Positions 56,071 to 64,000 of a stretch of 64,000 nt of DNA are shown here, one piece after another. The position numbers and the translations under genes were made by a program. Below the pieces are notes generated by a model. That model saw only the letters and a program-made list of their open reading frames with translations, was not told where the DNA came from and did not search any database. This stretch comes from DATFVJ01 sp963712955 (GTDB taxonomy: Bacteria; Actinomycetota; Actinomycetes; Streptosporangiales; Streptosporangiaceae): contig CAVQKF010000010.1 of assembly GCA_963712955.1 (NCBI GenBank), positions 124,001-188,000 on the forward strand, written 5' to 3'. Every line of letters begins with the position of its first letter. Position 1 is the first letter of the stretch.

Positions 56071-56451
56071 TCACCCGCCCCCGGACGGGGCGGACTCGCT
56101 GCGTTCCGCGATCTGCGCGCGGACCTCGTCCATGTCGAGCTCGCGGGCCCTGGCGATGAGCTGCTCCAGTGCTGGCTCGGGCAGCGCGCCGGGCTGCGCG
56201 TACAGCACGACGCCGTCGCGCATCACCATCAGCGTCGGGAGCGAGGAGATGCCGAAGGCGCCAGCCAGCTCCGGCTGCGCCTCGGTGTCGATCTTGCCGA
56301 ACACCGCGTCCGCATGCCGTTCCGACACGCGCTCGAAGATCGGGCCGAACATGCGGCACGGTCCGCACCACGCCGCCCAGAAGTCGACCAGCACCAGCCC
56401 ATCGCCCGCCAGCGCGGCGAAATTGTCCGGCGTCAGCTCCACCGTGGCCAT
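56071..56451 (-). CDS. Thioredoxin (126 aa)
   Basis: FWAAWCGPCRMFGP with the canonical WCGPC site, SSLPTLMVM cis-Pro loop, and a short C-terminal extension. ATG 56451 is chosen because GGAGG lies 7 nt upstream and operator 4 (56486) lies just beyond. Reduces disulfides and persulfides; heads an operon with the class V PLP enzyme. Confidence 0.92.
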   Translation of the reverse strand: MATVELTPDNFAALAGDGLVLVDFWAAWCGPCRMFGPIFERVSERHADAVFGKIDTEAQPELAGAFGISSLPTLMVMRDGVVLYAQPGALPEPALEQLIARARELDMDEVRAQIAERSESAPSGGG

Positions 56452-56485
56452 GGCAAACCTCCACGTCCCATCGGGCACCGCTCTG

Positions 56486-56501
56486 ATACCCACTGGGGTA
56501 T
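56486..56501. promoter_or_regulatory. CsoR/CstR-type operator 4 (thioredoxin promoter)
   Basis: ATACCCACTGGGGTAT, a perfect 6-4-6 palindrome 35 bp upstream of the thioredoxin ATG, almost identical to operator 1. Confidence 0.8.
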
Positions 56502-56676
56502 AAGGCCATGCGTGGCGCCTTTACATTCCCCCGCCGCGCGTTCCGCCGGCCGCCGCTGGACGCCAAGATGACAGGCCACCCCGGCGGCACCCCTGGTGAC
56601 TGGGCGCGAAGGCGCGGCGGCCCGGCTCGCGCGGGGCGCGGAATACCCGCGGGCCACTGCCCGGTGCAGGCATCAG

Positions 56677-56691
56677 ATACCATGGGGGTAT
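56677..56691. promoter_or_regulatory. CsoR/CstR-type operator 5 (DUF2892 promoter)
   Basis: ATACCATGGGGGTAT, arms of five with a 5-bp centre, 21 bp before ATG 56712 on the plus strand. Slightly degenerate but well placed. Confidence 0.65.
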
Positions 56692-56711
56692 TTGATAGCA
56701 GGAGGTGCGTG

Positions 56712-56942
56712 ATGAAAGCTGCCCAGCTGATGAACACGAGAATCACCGGCAGGACGGGCCGCCCGGGCGGCGGCCGGTCTTGCGCTGATCCTCGGTGCGC
56801 TCACCGGCGGGAGCGGCAGCCTCGTCCTGGCACTGATCGGCCTCGTCGGGAGGAGCGGGAGCGATACGCGCCGCTCGCGGCGGGAGCGGCCACAGTATGC
56901 GTGGCCGCGCCGCTGCTGAAGGCCCCGTTCTGTGCCCGGTGA
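56712..56942 (+). CDS. DUF2892 (YgaP-type) inner-membrane protein, frameshifted
   Basis: MNTRITGRTGR, then in a shifted frame AAGLALILGALTGGSGSLVL ALIGLV, then in the first frame YAPLAAGAATVCVAAPLLKA PFCAR-stop. This is the two-helix DUF2892 pattern with Cys near the end, the domain fused to rhodanese in E. coli YgaP. Two compensating frameshifts (about 56765 and 56855). GGAGGTGCGTG precedes ATG 56712, and operator 5 lies just upstream. Expected to act with rhodaneses at the membrane. Confidence 0.65.
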   Translation: MKAAQLMNTRITGRTGRPGGGRSCADPRCAHRRERQPRPGTDRPRREERERYAPLAAGAATVCVAAPLLKAPFCAR

Positions 56943-57103
56943 ACCCAGGCCGGCGGCAATGAGACCAGGCCCGGACCGGACCGGGCCCGCCGCACCCGGC
57001 CAGGCCAGGCCCGGCGGACCGGACCCGGCCGGGCGGCGGGCACCGGCCCGCACCGGCGGCGCGATCTCCCGGCCCGAACGCCTGCATCCCGCCTGGCCGG
57101 GCC

Positions 57104-57962
57104 GTGCTGGCCGTCGTCGCCCACCCCGATGACGAGACCTTCGGCCTCGGCGCCGTCGTGGACCGGCCCGCCACCAGCGGCGCGGCCGTCCACCTGCTGT
57201 GCTACACCCGCGGCGAGGCCTCCACCCTGAACGAGACCGGCGCCAGCCTCCGCCGGGCACGAGCCGGCGAGCTGCGGCAGGCCAGCAGCGCCCTCGGGGC
57301 CGCGACCATCACCCTGCCCGGCTACCCCGACGGCCGCCTCGCCCGCACGACCGGAGGGTGAGCTGGCCGCGCACGTCACCCGGCTGGCCGCCCGCCACCG
57401 GCCCGGCGGGCTGCTGGTCTTCGACGACACCGGCGTCACCGGCCACCCCGACCACCAGGCCGCCACAGCTGCCGCCCCGCGGGCAGGCCGCGCGGCCGCG
57501 CTGCCGGTGCTCGCCTGGACCCGGCCCGCCACCATCGCCAGCCAGCTGCACAGCGAGACCGGCCAGGCATCCACCGGCCAGCCGCCCGATCGCGTTGACC
57601 TGTGCGTCCGCGTGGACCGGGCCAGGCAGCGCAGGGCCGCCCTGATGCACGCCAGCCAGATCCCGCCCACGGCCGTGCTCTCGCGGCGGCTGCAGCTGCA
57701 AGGCGACTGCGAGCATCTGCGCTGGCTGCAGCCCCCGCAGCAGGAGCCGGACCGCACCACCCGGCACGGAAGCAGCGGCCGGCTGAACCGAGGCTGGCGC
57801 CACTCACTGAGCGCGCCCGCGCCGGCGCCGGTCCCGGGCCCGGCCGGGGCACAGCGCTCGCCCTCGGTCAGGCCCGGACAGCGCGGACCAGGGTGTCCAC
57901 CGCGTCCCTGTCTCCGCCGGCGGCGACGGGGCGGCGAACCCGGTCCGCGCGCAGCACGGTGA
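57104..57962 (+). CDS. PIG-L (LmbE-like) deacetylase, frameshifted
   Basis: LAVVAHPDDETFGLGA contains the zinc AHPDDE motif, and in the next frame GVTGHPDHQAATAA gives the second metal His motif. MshB/Mca mycothiol enzymes belong to this family, so with the MshC-like gene a thiol role is plausible. An extra G near 57355 breaks the frame (ARTTGG-stop against TEGELAAHVTRL). GTG 57104 is the first usable start. The end after about 57760 is low-complexity and uncertain, and overlaps the convergent methyltransferase. Confidence 0.65.
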
Positions 57963-58462
57963 GTCCCGGCGAGGGAGCGGGTGATGGACTCGGGCGTGTA
58001 CAGGACAGCCGGATCCGGCGGGCCGCCGGCTCCCTCGGTCAGGTTGGTCACATCGTGGCCCACCACCAGCAGCACGCCCCCGGGCGCGAGCGCCGCTGCG
58101 GCCCGGCGCAGCACGCCGTCCAGATCGGCCGCGCGAAGCTGCAGGTAGGCGACGAGCACAAGCTGGAACGACTGAGCCTCGGGCTGATAGCCGAGCACGT
58201 CCGCGCGCACCCAGTCGACCGCGACACCGCGTGCGTCGGCCAGGCGCCGGCCCTTGTCCAGCCCGACGGCGGAAAAGTCCACCGCGGTGACCTGCCAGCC
58301 GCGGGTGGCCAGCCATACCGCGTTACGTCCCTCGCCGGCGCCGAGGTCGAGCGCCCGCCCCGGCGGCAGGTCCGCGAGCTCGGCCACGACGAACCGGTTC
58401 GGTTCGGCCGTCCACACCAGTTCGGTGCCGGCGTAACGCCGGTCCCACTCCCGGCTATCCAC
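57868..58462 (-). CDS. Class I SAM-dependent methyltransferase (about 198 aa, C-terminal frameshift)
   Basis: GTG 58462: EWDRRYAGTELVWTAEPNRF and the SAM motif ALDLGAGEGRNAVWLA, VTAVDFSAVGLDKGR, then LAPGGVLLVVGHD. It resembles TehB/thiopurine-type small-molecule methyltransferases, which can methylate thiols or metalloids. A base shift near 57968 moves the end to LTVLRADRVRRPVA and TLVRAVRA-stop at 57868. Monocistronic; about 115 bp after the DUF302 stop on the same strand. Confidence 0.75.
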
Positions 58463-58577
58463 CCCTGGCCGCCTCTCCGATCAATCTCCCGGGACCTTCC
58501 TCGCTGGGCATCACGCACGACCCCGCGAGCCCGGCCGGCGCCGGCCTGGCCGGCCGCGGTTGGGCCGTGCGTGCGGG

Positions 58578-58967
58578 CTAACCCGCGAGGGCATCCAACG
58601 CGGCCGCCAGGCGCCGGCCGGCCTCATCAGCCACCGCCTTGAGCCCGGGCTCGCCGGTGACACCCACCATCACCTGGGGGTCGAGCGCCTCGACGATCGT
58701 CGCGTCACCGTCGGCGCGGACGACCACGTTGCACGGCAGCAGCAGCCCGATCCGCCGGTCAATGTCCAGGGCGCGATGGGCCAGCGGAGGGTTGCAGGCG
58801 CCGAGGATCAGGTAGTCCTCCATCTCGGCACCCAGCTTTTCGCGCAGCGTCGCCCGCACATCGATCTCGGTCAGCACACCGAAGCCCTGCTCCTTCAGCG
58901 CCGCCCGGGCCCGCGCGGCCGTCTCCGCGAACGGCCGGTCCAGCCGGACCGTCATCCCATAGCCCAT
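58578..58967 (-). CDS. DUF302 family protein (129 aa)
   Basis: MTVRLDRPFAETAARARAAL, TEIDVRATLREKLGAEMEDY, LILGACNPPLAHRALDID and LLPCNVVVRADGD are the DUF302 consensus, with two conserved Cys. ATG 58967 has GGAAGG and, 29 bp upstream, operator 6, so it should be a separately transcribed CstR-regulon gene. Function of DUF302 is not established; it is often near sulfur and metal-stress genes. The frame is open into the MFS gene upstream. Confidence 0.85.
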   Translation of the reverse strand: MGYGMTVRLDRPFAETAARARAALKEQGFGVLTEIDVRATLREKLGAEMEDYLILGACNPPLAHRALDIDRRIGLLLPCNVVVRADGDATIVEALDPQVMVGVTGEPGLKAVADEAGRRLAAALDALAG

Positions 58968-60530
58968 CTCGCAACCTTCCTCCCCGGTTCGCATGATACT
59001 CCGCGGGGTATTCCTGGCTGCGCCGGCCGCCGCCGGTCGGCCCGGCCATGGCCTCCTGCCGGATCCGTCATCGTCAGTCCCCGGCGGGACCGCCTGGCGC
59101 GCGCACCGGGCGCCGCTGGCGGGGCGGCGGATGCTGAGCACGGCCCCGCACGCGGCAGCCGCCGCGAGCACCAGCGCGACCGGCCTCAGCTGATCATGCG
59201 CGCCGGCCGCCAGATGCAGGATCAAGGTGGTGGCCGCCACCCCGAGAGCGGTGCCGAGGCCGCGGCTCATGTTGAGCAAGCCGCCCAGCACCCCCGACCG
59301 GCTGGCGGGCGCCGCGCCCATCACTGCCGCGTTGTTGGCCGGGGTGAACAGCCCCAGCCCCAGCCCGCATGCCAGCAGCACTCCCGCCAGGCCCGCGGGC
59401 GGCAGGCCGGGCACGGCGGCCGCCGCGAGCAGCGCCGCGGCGGCTGACCCCAGGCCGGCGACGCCCCGCGCCGCCGCGGGCAGACGGCCGGGCAGCAGCG
59501 AGCTGCCGACCGCGGCGACCGCGAACCCGGCCGGCAGCGCGGTCAGCGCCAGGCCGGTCACCGCGGCGGGCACCCCGCGCGCGTCCAGCACCAGCGGGAC
59601 GGCGAACAACAAGGCGAACAGCACCAGGTAGCCGGCGAACGCCGCGCCGAGCCCGGCCAGCAACGGCCTGCTGCGCAGCAGGGCCACCTCCACCAGCGGG
59701 CTGACCGCCCGCCCCTCCCGCAGCACGAAACCCGCCCCCAGCGCCGCGCCGCAGCCGAGCAGTCCCGCCGCGGCCGCCGCGTCAAGGCCCAGCCCGGAGA
59801 ACCCCGACAGCGCCGCCAGCACCGCGACCACGGCGGCGGCGAGCAGCACCACCCCGGCCCAGTCGAACGCGGTGATCGGATGCCGTTCGCGGCTGCGCGG
59901 CAGCAGGTACTGCCCCGCCACCAGCGCCACCACGCCGACCGGGACGTTCACCCAGAACACCATCCGCCACCCGGACGCCGCCACCAGCAGCCCGCCAAGC
60001 GACGGGCCCAGCGCCAGCCCGAGCGCCTGCGCCGACGCCTGCACACCCAGCGCGCGGACCCGGTCCCGGCCCGCCACCGTCGTAGTGATCAAGGCGATGC
60101 TGTTGGCCTGCAGCATCGCCGCCCCCACCGCCTGCACCACCCGCGCCGCCACCAGCCAGCCCAGCCCCGGCGCCAGCCCGCACCCGGCCGACGCGACCGT
60201 GAACACCGCGAACCCGTACACGTAGATCAGCTTGCGGCCCGCCGCGTCCGACACCCGGCCCACAGCCGCCAGCAGCGCGACCAGCGTCACCATGTAGGCC
60301 AGCGCCACCCACTGCACCGCCGCCACCGGCGCGTGCAGCGAACGGCTCATGTCCGGGAAGGCGACCGTCACGATACTCGCGTCCAGCTGGCCCATGAACG
60401 CGCCAAAGCACACGCTGACGACCGCCAGCCAGGGAGCCTGCCGCAGCTCGCGGACACCAGCCGGGCGTGGCCGCTCCCGTAGCAACGGCCGCAGGCGGGC
60501 ATGCCATCCGATACCCGAACGACCGGCCAC
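58578..60530 (-). CDS. DHA2-type MFS exporter; literal ORF continues in frame into DUF302 (650 aa)
   Basis: GTG 60530. Fourteen-helix drug:H+ antiporter type: GAFMGQLDASIVTVAFPDMS (motif for DHA2), VGRVSDAAGRKLIYVYGF (motif A), QALGLALGPSLGGLLV (motif C). Homology ends at about residue 465 (nt 59130). A stop-free 55-residue low-complexity stretch follows, containing operator 6 and the ribosome site of DUF302. Most likely two genes with the MFS stop lost to a base error; a true MFS-DUF302 fusion is the alternative. A palindrome at 60559 lies 29 bp upstream of the GTG. Confidence 0.8.
   Translation of the reverse strand: MAGRSGIGWHARLRPLLRERPRPAGVRELRQAPWLAVVSVCFGAFMGQLDASIVTVAFPDMSRSLHAPVAAVQWVALAYMVTLVALLAAVGRVSDAAGRKLIYVYGFAVFTVASAGCGLAPGLGWLVAARVVQAVGAAMLQANSIALITTTVAGRDRVRALGVQASAQALGLALGPSLGGLLVAASGWRMVFWVNVPVGVVALVAGQYLLPRSRERHPITAFDWAGVVLLAAAVVAVLAALSGFSGLGLDAAAAAGLLGCGAALGAGFVLREGRAVSPLVEVALLRSRPLLAGLGAAFAGYLVLFALLFAVPLVLDARGVPAAVTGLALTALPAGFAVAAVGSSLLPGRLPAAARGVAGLGSAAAALLAAAAVPGLPPAGLAGVLLACGLGLGLFTPANNAAVMGAAPASRSGVLGGLLNMSRGLGTALGVAATTLILHLAAGAHDQLRPVALVLAAAAACGAVLSIRRPASGARCARQAVPPGTDDDGSGRRPWPGRPAAAGAARNTPRSIMRTGEEGCEMGYGMTVRLDRPFAETAARARAALKEQGFGVLTEIDVRATLREKLGAEMEDYLILGACNPPLAHRALDIDRRIGLLLPCNVVVRADGDATIVEALDPQVMVGVTGEPGLKAVADEAGRRLAAALDALAG
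58996..59011. promoter_or_regulatory. CsoR/CstR-type operator 6 (DUF302 promoter)
   Basis: ATACTCCGCGGGGTAT, 6-4-6 with one mismatch, 29 bp upstream of the DUF302 ATG. Its spacing copies operators 1, 2 and 4. Confidence 0.75.
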
Positions 60531-60558
60531 GTTTCTTTCCCACTAGCCCGATGGATAT

Positions 60559-60575
60559 AGTTCCGTAACAGAACT
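60559..60575. promoter_or_regulatory. Palindromic operator and promoter of the MFS gene
   Basis: AGTTCCGTAACAGAACT has arms AGTTC/GAACT with the centre GTAAC. It lies in a rare AT-rich patch (AACTATATCC as a possible -10 on the minus strand) 29 bp before GTG 60530. Typical of a TetR- or MarR-regulated exporter, but no such regulator gene is adjacent. Confidence 0.5.
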
Positions 60576-60597
60576 TTCTTTTTAAGCAGGCTATGTC

Positions 60598-60886
60598 CGC
60601 TGCGGGCCGGGGCGGCCGCAGATGCCAGCGGCCTGCCGGCGATGTCGCAAGCGCGCGCATCCGCCGGTTCATCGCCGCCGCGCCGTACACCAGGGACGTA
60701 GTCGCCCGGTTCGTGCCGTGAGACCGCGCAGCGGAGGCGGTAAAAGGTACCGAACCGGCTGCGCGGGGACGGCCTGCTTGTCGCCCTCGATCACCTGGGT
60801 GAGGACACCACGGAGCCCGGCATGCGGCGGCAGCCGCCGGCGAGTACGTCCGCCTCATCGAAGGCCGGGCTGACGGGCTGGGCTGA
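60598..60886 (+). pseudogene. Proline dehydrogenase fragments
   Basis: Frames read RIRRFIAAAPYTRDVVARFV, then NRLRGDGLLVALDHLGEDTT EPG, then EYVRLIEGRADGLG-stop: the N-terminal third of actinobacterial proline dehydrogenase, in which LVTLDHLGEDT is characteristic. Several indels and a missing C-terminal domain mark it as dead. Confidence 0.6.
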
Positions 60887-61159
60887 CTGGGACGGCTGTG
60901 CTAACAGCATTGGCCGCGGAGGTGCCGGTGAAACCGGCGGTCAACGGGCCGGCGGATAAACTGCCCAGGTGACTGGGCGGGTATCACTCAGGGCTTCATC
61001 GAGAGCAGGCGGGCCATGATCTGCCTGTGGTCCGTATCATGTCGAACACGCTGTCGCCGCGGTGTTTCTCCAATTCACAGACGGCGGAGGCGGTGGTCCC
61101 AGCCATCGAGGCCGCGCGAACTGGGCGCGCAAGAGTAGCCGGGATTGGCGGGCGGCGCA

Positions 61160-62338
61160 ATGGGCGAAAAGCTCCAGGTGGTCTGGGACGATGCGCTCGC
61201 GGCCTACGACTTCGGGCCCGGCCATCCGCTCGCCCCGGTCCGTGTCGAGCTGGCCATGGCGCTGGCCCGCGAGACTGGGCGTGCTTGATGCCCCGGGGGT
61301 GTCGGTGGCCGTCCCCGAGCCGGCCAGCGACGCGCTGCTCGAACTCGTGCACGACCCCGCCTACATCGCGGCCGTCCGGCGCGCGAGCCAGGCAGCCGCG
61401 ATGCCCGACCGCGCGGTCGGCCTCGGCACACCGGACAATCCCATGTTCGTTGGGATGCACGACGCGTCCGCGCTGGTTGCCGGCGCCAGCGTCGCCGCGG
61501 CGAGCGCTGTCTGGGGTGGCGTGGCCGGGCACGGCGCCAACCTGGCGGGCGGCCTGCACCATGCGATGCGCGACGCGGCCAGCGGGTTCTGCGTGTACAA
61601 CGATCCCGCGATCGCGATCACGTGGCTGCTCACTCAGGGCGCCGAACGGATCGCCTACGTCGACCTCGACGTGCACCACGCCGATGGCGTGCAGAAGGCC
61701 TTCTACGCCGACCCCCGGGTGCTGACGATCAGCCTGCACGAGCATCCGCTTACTCTTTTCCCCGGCACCGGCCTTGCGGCCGAGACCGGGTCGGGTGCGG
61801 GCACCGGTTACGCCGTCAACGTTCCCCTTCCTGCGGGCACCGGTGACGCGGGCTGGCTGCGGGCGTTCGATGCGGTCGTCCCGCCGCTGGTGCGGGAGTT
61901 CCGGCCGCAGGTGCTGGTCAGCCAGCACGGCTGCGACGGCCACCGGCTCGACCCGCTCGCGCATTTCGGGCTGAGCGTCGATGCGATGCGGGTCGCCTAC
62001 GCTGCGGTGCACCGGCTGGCGCACCAGACCGCGGGCGGCCGCTGGGTGCTCATCGGCGGCGGCGGCTACATGCTTGTGCAGGTAGTGCCCAGAGCCTGGA
62101 CGCACCTGCTCGCCGAGGCGGCCGGCCGGTCGACGCCGGCGCGCAGACACCGCCGGCCTGGCGCAAGTACGCCGAGTCGCGGACCGGTGAGCGCGCGCCG
62201 GAATCCATGACCGATGGGGAACCCGCCGTGTTCACACCGTTCCAGAGTGGTTACGATCCGGCCGATCACGTGGATCGGGCGATCATGGCGACCCGGGCGG
62301 CGGTGTTTCCGGACCACGGGCTCGACCCGCAACCCTGA
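61160..62338 (+). CDS. acuC: AcuC-type class II histone-deacetylase-fold hydrolase (about 392 aa, frameshifted)
   Basis: ATG 61160: WDDALAAYDFGPGHPLAPVR (characteristic AcuC start), GGLHHAMRDAASGFCVYND, zinc ligands in YVDLDVHHADGVQ, SLHEHP, and SQHGCDGHRLDPLAH, GGGGY. Family members deacetylate proteins such as acetyl-CoA synthetase or small molecules. An extra A near 61274 (GAGACTGGG) and a lost base near 62130 split the frame; the real C-terminus is AWRKYAESRTGERAPES and FTPFQSGYDPADHVDRA to TGA 62338. A copy of this tail lies at 41.9 kb. Confidence 0.8.
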
Positions 62339-62676
62339 CGGCCCCTCCAGGCCGGGGTGGCGCGGACTGCAGGGGCAAAAGACCAGCCTCGCCGGGTTGC
62401 GCCCTTGTGTACGGGACTAACCCGGATGTGTACGGGACTAACCCAGGACTACCCCGGAGACGTGCGTGACAGATGCGCAGATTCAGGCCGGATGCCGCAG
62501 ATGCGCCTCGCGATCACATCCCGGACCGCGCTCCGGCGCCAAGGCTGAGCCGGGCGCGAAACCTCAAGATCGCCCCGGCCTGCAAGAGCCTTCCGGGCCA
62601 GCGCCTCGATCTGCGGCTGAACGGGGCCGGGTACCCGCGCCGTAACCCCATCGCGTAACCCATCGTCAAGAGCGCC
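62339..62676. other. Intergenic region between convergent genes
   Basis: 338 bp with the direct repeats listed next; no gene supported. Confidence 0.5.
62406..62444. repeat. Two perfect 18-bp direct repeats, 21-bp period
   Basis: TGTGTACGGGACTAACCC at 62406-62423 and 62427-62444, separated by gga. Spacing equals two helical turns, so binding of one protein to both is possible; alternatively a simple duplication. Confidence 0.7.
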
Positions 62677-63750
62677 TCATGCGGCTTGCGCCGGCCCGAG
62701 GTCGAACGTCGTCCCGACGGAGTTCTGGATGAAGCTGCGGGGGAACCGGGCGGCTATGGCGTGGGTGGCCTTCCATCCGGTGCAGTGGCTGGGAACGATC
62801 ACCTCCGGCGCCATCTCTTCCAGCGCGTCACAGGTCGCACCGATGATTGGCTCGAACAGCGGCCCGTTCAGGTGGAACCCGCCGAGCACCGCGTAGATGC
62901 GCTCGACGCCGGTGAGGCGGCGGGCGTACCGGCAGATGTTCACGATGCCCGAATGCCCGCACCCGGTCAGGACCACAAGGCCCCTGCCCGCCACGTGCAG
63001 CACGAGGGCCTGGTCGTCGAGGATGAGCGGGTCAGCCTCCCAGGCGCCGTGGCGATATGCCTGGTGGATCGGGAAGCCGGTCTCGAAGGCCGTGCTCCTG
63101 TCCACCTCGCCGGTCACCAGCACCGAGCCGTCGAAGAGGAATGAGGGCTGGCGCTTTTCGATGATCTCGAAGCCGGCCTGGGTGAGGGCCTGGCGGCTCG
63201 TGGTGGGCAGATTCATCGGTTCGCGCCCGGGGATCACGAGGCGCCGGCGGCTCCAGAACTCGGGATGAATAACCACCGGCAGCGAAGCACGGCCCAAAGT
63301 CTTCACCAGTCCCGAGAGCCCGGTGGTGTGGTCGAAGTGGCCATGGCTCAACACGATGGCCTCCAGGTCGGACGCCCGAAGGTCGAGCCTGGCCAGGTTC
63401 TCTGTGCACCCGGCCGGGCTGAGCCCGGTGTCGAACAGCATGCGGTGCACCTTGCCGCCCTTGGTCACTGCCACGTGTGCGGAGAAGCCGTGCTCAGCGC
63501 GGGGAGAGTCCACCACCTTGCCTTCCTCGAGGGTCGGCGCGGCGATGGTCGGGGGTTTGCCGGGGCGCCCAAGCAGGCGGTGCGCGGGCCCCTCGTCGAG
63601 CATGAGGATGTCAACGGTGTTGTCGCAGATCGTGGTGATCGCCACCGAGTCGACCGGTTCGAGGGGGATCAGCTCTCCCTCATAGGGGGCGTCCAGGACA
63701 GTTGGGTGCATGATTGGCGGCGCTGGAGCGGTTCGCGGTTCCGAGCACAT
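62677..63750 (-). CDS. Metallo-beta-lactamase-fold protein, COG1237 type (357 aa)
   Basis: ICDNTVDILMLDEG, MLFDTGLSPAGCTENLARLD, metal motif LSHGHFDHTTGL, LTGCGHSGIVN and VIVPSHCTGWKA. This is the layout of the 7,8-dihydropterin-6-yl-methyl-4-(beta-D-ribofuranosyl)aminobenzene 5'-phosphate synthase-like group; real substrates of most members are unknown. ATG 63750 has AAGGAG; an in-frame ATG at 63864 is less likely. Convergent with acuC. Confidence 0.85.
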   Translation of the reverse strand: MCSEPRTAPAPPIMHPTVLDAPYEGELIPLEPVDSVAITTICDNTVDILMLDEGPAHRLLGRPGKPPTIAAPTLEEGKVVDSPRAEHGFSAHVAVTKGGKVHRMLFDTGLSPAGCTENLARLDLRASDLEAIVLSHGHFDHTTGLSGLVKTLGRASLPVVIHPEFWSRRRLVIPGREPMNLPTTSRQALTQAGFEIIEKRQPSFLFDGSVLVTGEVDRSTAFETGFPIHQAYRHGAWEADPLILDDQALVLHVAGRGLVVLTGCGHSGIVNICRYARRLTGVERIYAVLGGFHLNGPLFEPIIGATCDALEEMAPEVIVPSHCTGWKATHAIAARFPRSFIQNSVGTTFDLGPAQAA

Positions 63751-64000
63751 GGCAGCTCCTTCTGTGTCGATCCGATTCGATTCGGTGCCGGGCCGCCGGC
63801 ACCAGCCAGAACCCGGCAAAGGCGGCCCGGAACGGGAGCGACCCGCAGCCCGCGCCGGGACCACAGAGCGCTAGGGGTGACCACTTGGATCGGTACGGGT
63901 GCGGGGCGGGTCATGACCTCGCGGTCCGGCTCCGCCATGACCGCCACCCTGCGCCCACGGCCAAAGCCCCTTACCCGGCCTGGTGCGGGGAGTTCTCGCG
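63751..64000. other. Window end, upstream region
   Basis: 250 bp with the probable promoter of the preceding gene and an imperfect repeat (CGATCCGATTCGATTCGG at 63773-63790). No further gene can be supported. Confidence 0.4.

Noticed and set aside
56643..56658. ATACCCGCGGGCC as another CstR box
   Set aside because: Only the left half matches; a better box lies 34 bp downstream.

Overview
The window is very GC-rich DNA (about 70% G+C) from an actinobacterium. The evidence is GTG/ATG starts behind AGGAGG-like sites, a mycothiol-ligase-like enzyme, acyl-CoA dehydrogenase/acyl-CoA carboxylase lipid genes, a STAND/WD40 protein, an IS701-type element and a CsoR-family regulon. Species cannot be named from sequence alone. 

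Region 1 (1-19.5 kb) is a lipid or polyketide locus. It holds a thiolase 3' end, two acyl-CoA dehydrogenases, a giant PUFA-synthase-like megasynthase (KS-AT-KS-5xACP-KR-DH, about 3,200 codons if one missing base is restored), a single-chain 1,877-aa acyl-CoA carboxylase (BC-BCCP-central-CT) that starts inside the megasynthase stop codon, and a convergent Sfp-type phosphopantetheinyl transferase. Together they could make malonyl-CoA, activate carriers and build an acyl chain. All five carrier domains have Thr where the phosphopantetheine Ser is expected. 

Region 2 (19.5-33 kb) is mixed accessory DNA: an HTH-STAND-WD40 protein, a saccharopine-dehydrogenase-like reductase, a 19-bp minisatellite abutting an IS701-family insertion (17-bp inverted repeats including a CTAG target duplication), a gutted MFS transporter, a universal stress protein, a 2-hydroxyacid dehydrogenase, an XRE-cupin regulator, a DUF72 protein, a thioesterase and an amidohydrolase. 

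Region 3 (33-64 kb) is an island of sulfur, metal and redox genes mixed with gene remnants. Its core is a predicted persulfide-stress regulon. A CstR-like repressor (two Cys, no CsoR His) is encoded at 52.96-53.22 kb. Six palindromes close to ATACCC-N4-GGGTAT lie just upstream of a persulfide-dioxygenase/rhodanese operon with a TauE exporter, of cstR itself, OsmC, thioredoxin plus a cysteine-desulfurase-like class V enzyme, a DUF2892 membrane protein and a DUF302 protein. Copper genes (CopA, CopZ), a two-component system, a DUF305 protein, an ArsR-permease-thioredoxin operon and an AcuC-like deacetylase accompany it. 

Between them lie fragments of CopA, AcuC, ChrA, PadR, proline dehydrogenase, sigma factor, TauE and methyltransferases. 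Many otherwise good genes carry one single-base frameshift. Some of this may be sequencing error. Nonsense codons, truncations and partial duplications show that real decay also occurs.
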